NCBI GenBank assembly: GCA_034440515.1
Contig: JAWXCF010000061.1
Span: 1-7,798 of the forward strand
DNA from: JAWXCF01 sp034440515
Lineage (GTDB): Bacteria; Bacteroidota; Bacteroidia; CAILMK01
Direction of reading: 5' to 3'
DNA: 7,798 nt
This document shows positions 7,328-7,798 of the stretch, one piece after another. Under the pieces are notes generated by a model. That model saw only the letters and a list, made by a program, of their open reading frames with translations, searched no databases and was not told the origin of the DNA. The number at the start of each line of letters is the position of its first letter. Position 1 is the stretch's first letter. The position numbers and the translations under genes are program-made.

Positions 7328-7411
7328 AAAATGTATATTTAAAAAGTATTTTTAGAGGAATGGAATTCGCAATTAATAGTATCTACTTAGTAATTAATAT
7401 ATTATCTTTTA

Positions 7412-7798
7412 TTACTTTTCATTAGTGACAATTAAGGAAAATGGAAGAGATCTGATGTTGAAATTTTTCATAAAATAATCCTGATTGCCTAGATAACCCA
7501 TCTCAATATTAGGGTATTTGTTATTTTTTGTAAAGGGGTTTTATTTATCGTAAACGACATCGACGCTTACAAAAAAGTATGCGCTAATTCGGATAATTAA
7601 CTTTTTGTCTTAGATGCTAATTTCATTTCTTCGTTACAGCTACCACACCAAATTGCCCAAAAGTGGAGTTCAACAGTATCTTTCACTTGAATGATAATAA
7701 GTGAATAATAATTACTATTTCCATTCAAGGAGTAAATCTTAATCGGTTTAATTTCATCATTATTTAGTTTTACCTCATATTTTCTAATATTATTAAAG
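7412..7798 (-). pseudogene. Decayed TlpA/ResA-type thioredoxin-fold gene, cut by window edge
   Basis: Three pieces of one protein are visible reading leftward. From the edge, 66 residues run open to TAA at 7597-7599 and hold VELHFWAIWCGSCNEEM, the WCxxC active site of TlpA-like thiol-disulfide oxidoreductases (W-C-G-S-C at 7650-7636). One frame over, LIIRISAYFFVSVDVVYDK continues with a VSVD strand typical of the fold, then meets TAA at 7541-7543. The same frame goes on beyond that stop to FMKNFNIRSLPFSLIVTNEK, the cis-proline loop (Pro codon 7442-7444), and ends at TAA 7412-7414. The spacing from the second Cys to that Pro, about 65 codons, suits ResA/TlpA rather than plain thioredoxin. A base lost in the T-run at 7602-7606 would explain the frame change. 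The last strand and helix are missing. Intact relatives act in the periplasm as redox proteins; this copy should be inactive. Confidence 0.8.

Larger units (their letters stand above)
7097..7411. other. AT-rich intergenic region without a gene
   Basis: I see no credible coding frame on either strand in these 315 bases. Structures present are an AGTATT/AATACT inverted repeat at 7106-7122, the direct repeats at 7116-7151, the 10-bp palindrome GCTATATAGC at 7182-7191, and a hairpin at 7310-7327. The promoter of the barrel gene must lie here or in the leader, but I find no good TTTG / TAnnTTTG pair. The left part is the barrel gene's control region; the right part is probably the eroded 3' end of the broken thioredoxin-like gene. 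Confidence 0.5.

Noticed and set aside
7597..7610. Programmed -1 ribosomal frameshift rather than a mutation in the thioredoxin-like gene
   Set aside because: The A-run on the coding strand is only five bases and not a full slippery heptamer in the right phase, and a second in-frame stop at 7541-7543 would still end the product before the cis-proline loop.
1..7798. CRISPR array, tRNA, rRNA, insertion sequence or riboswitch
   Set aside because: I found no regularly spaced repeats, no cloverleaf, no transposase-like frame or terminal inverted repeats, and no riboswitch core.

Overview
The window comes from a Bacteroidota genome, probably a Chitinophagia- or Cytophaga-like relative. The evidence is a type IX secretion system (T9SS) C-terminal sorting domain, a TIGR02757/DUF2400 protein, a DUF3575-type outer-membrane barrel, AT-rich leaders without Shine-Dalgarno sites, and AT-rich intergenic DNA. 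Every gene I can support reads on the minus strand. The plus strand has only shadow frames.

Layout from left to right in window coordinates. (i) 1-150: the 5' end of a PIN-domain (DUF4411-like) toxin-type gene, broken by a frameshift and cut by the window edge. (ii) 271-488: a strong terminator and the 3' UTR of the large gene. (iii) 489-4517: a 1342-residue secreted protein with a choice-of-anchor I propeller, a phytase-like esterase propeller, an OB-like domain, a Calx-beta-like domain and a T9SS sorting domain. (iv) 4707-5344: a PA2169-family (DUF2383) ferritin-like four-helix protein with its own terminator. (v) 5534-6301: a TIGR02757/DUF2400 protein that starts at GTG. (vi) 6367-7096: a DUF3575-type outer-membrane protein with its own terminator and a small set of direct repeats before its start codon. 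(vii) 7097-7411: AT-rich DNA with no gene. (viii) 7412-7798: a decayed TlpA/ResA-type thioredoxin-fold gene with a frameshift, an in-frame stop and a lost C-terminus, cut by the right edge.

The four intact genes are separated by gaps of about 150-250 bases, and three of them have a private intrinsic terminator. They look like independently transcribed single genes rather than one pathway. Two products are exported (the T9SS substrate and the barrel), and two are probably cytoplasmic (the DUF2383 protein and the DUF2400 protein).

I did not find a convincing new multi-gene system. The most informative observations are the two broken genes at the edges, which a standard gene caller would miss or misread. 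Next are the domain stacking of the large secreted protein and an EndoIII-like motif pair in the DUF2400 protein.
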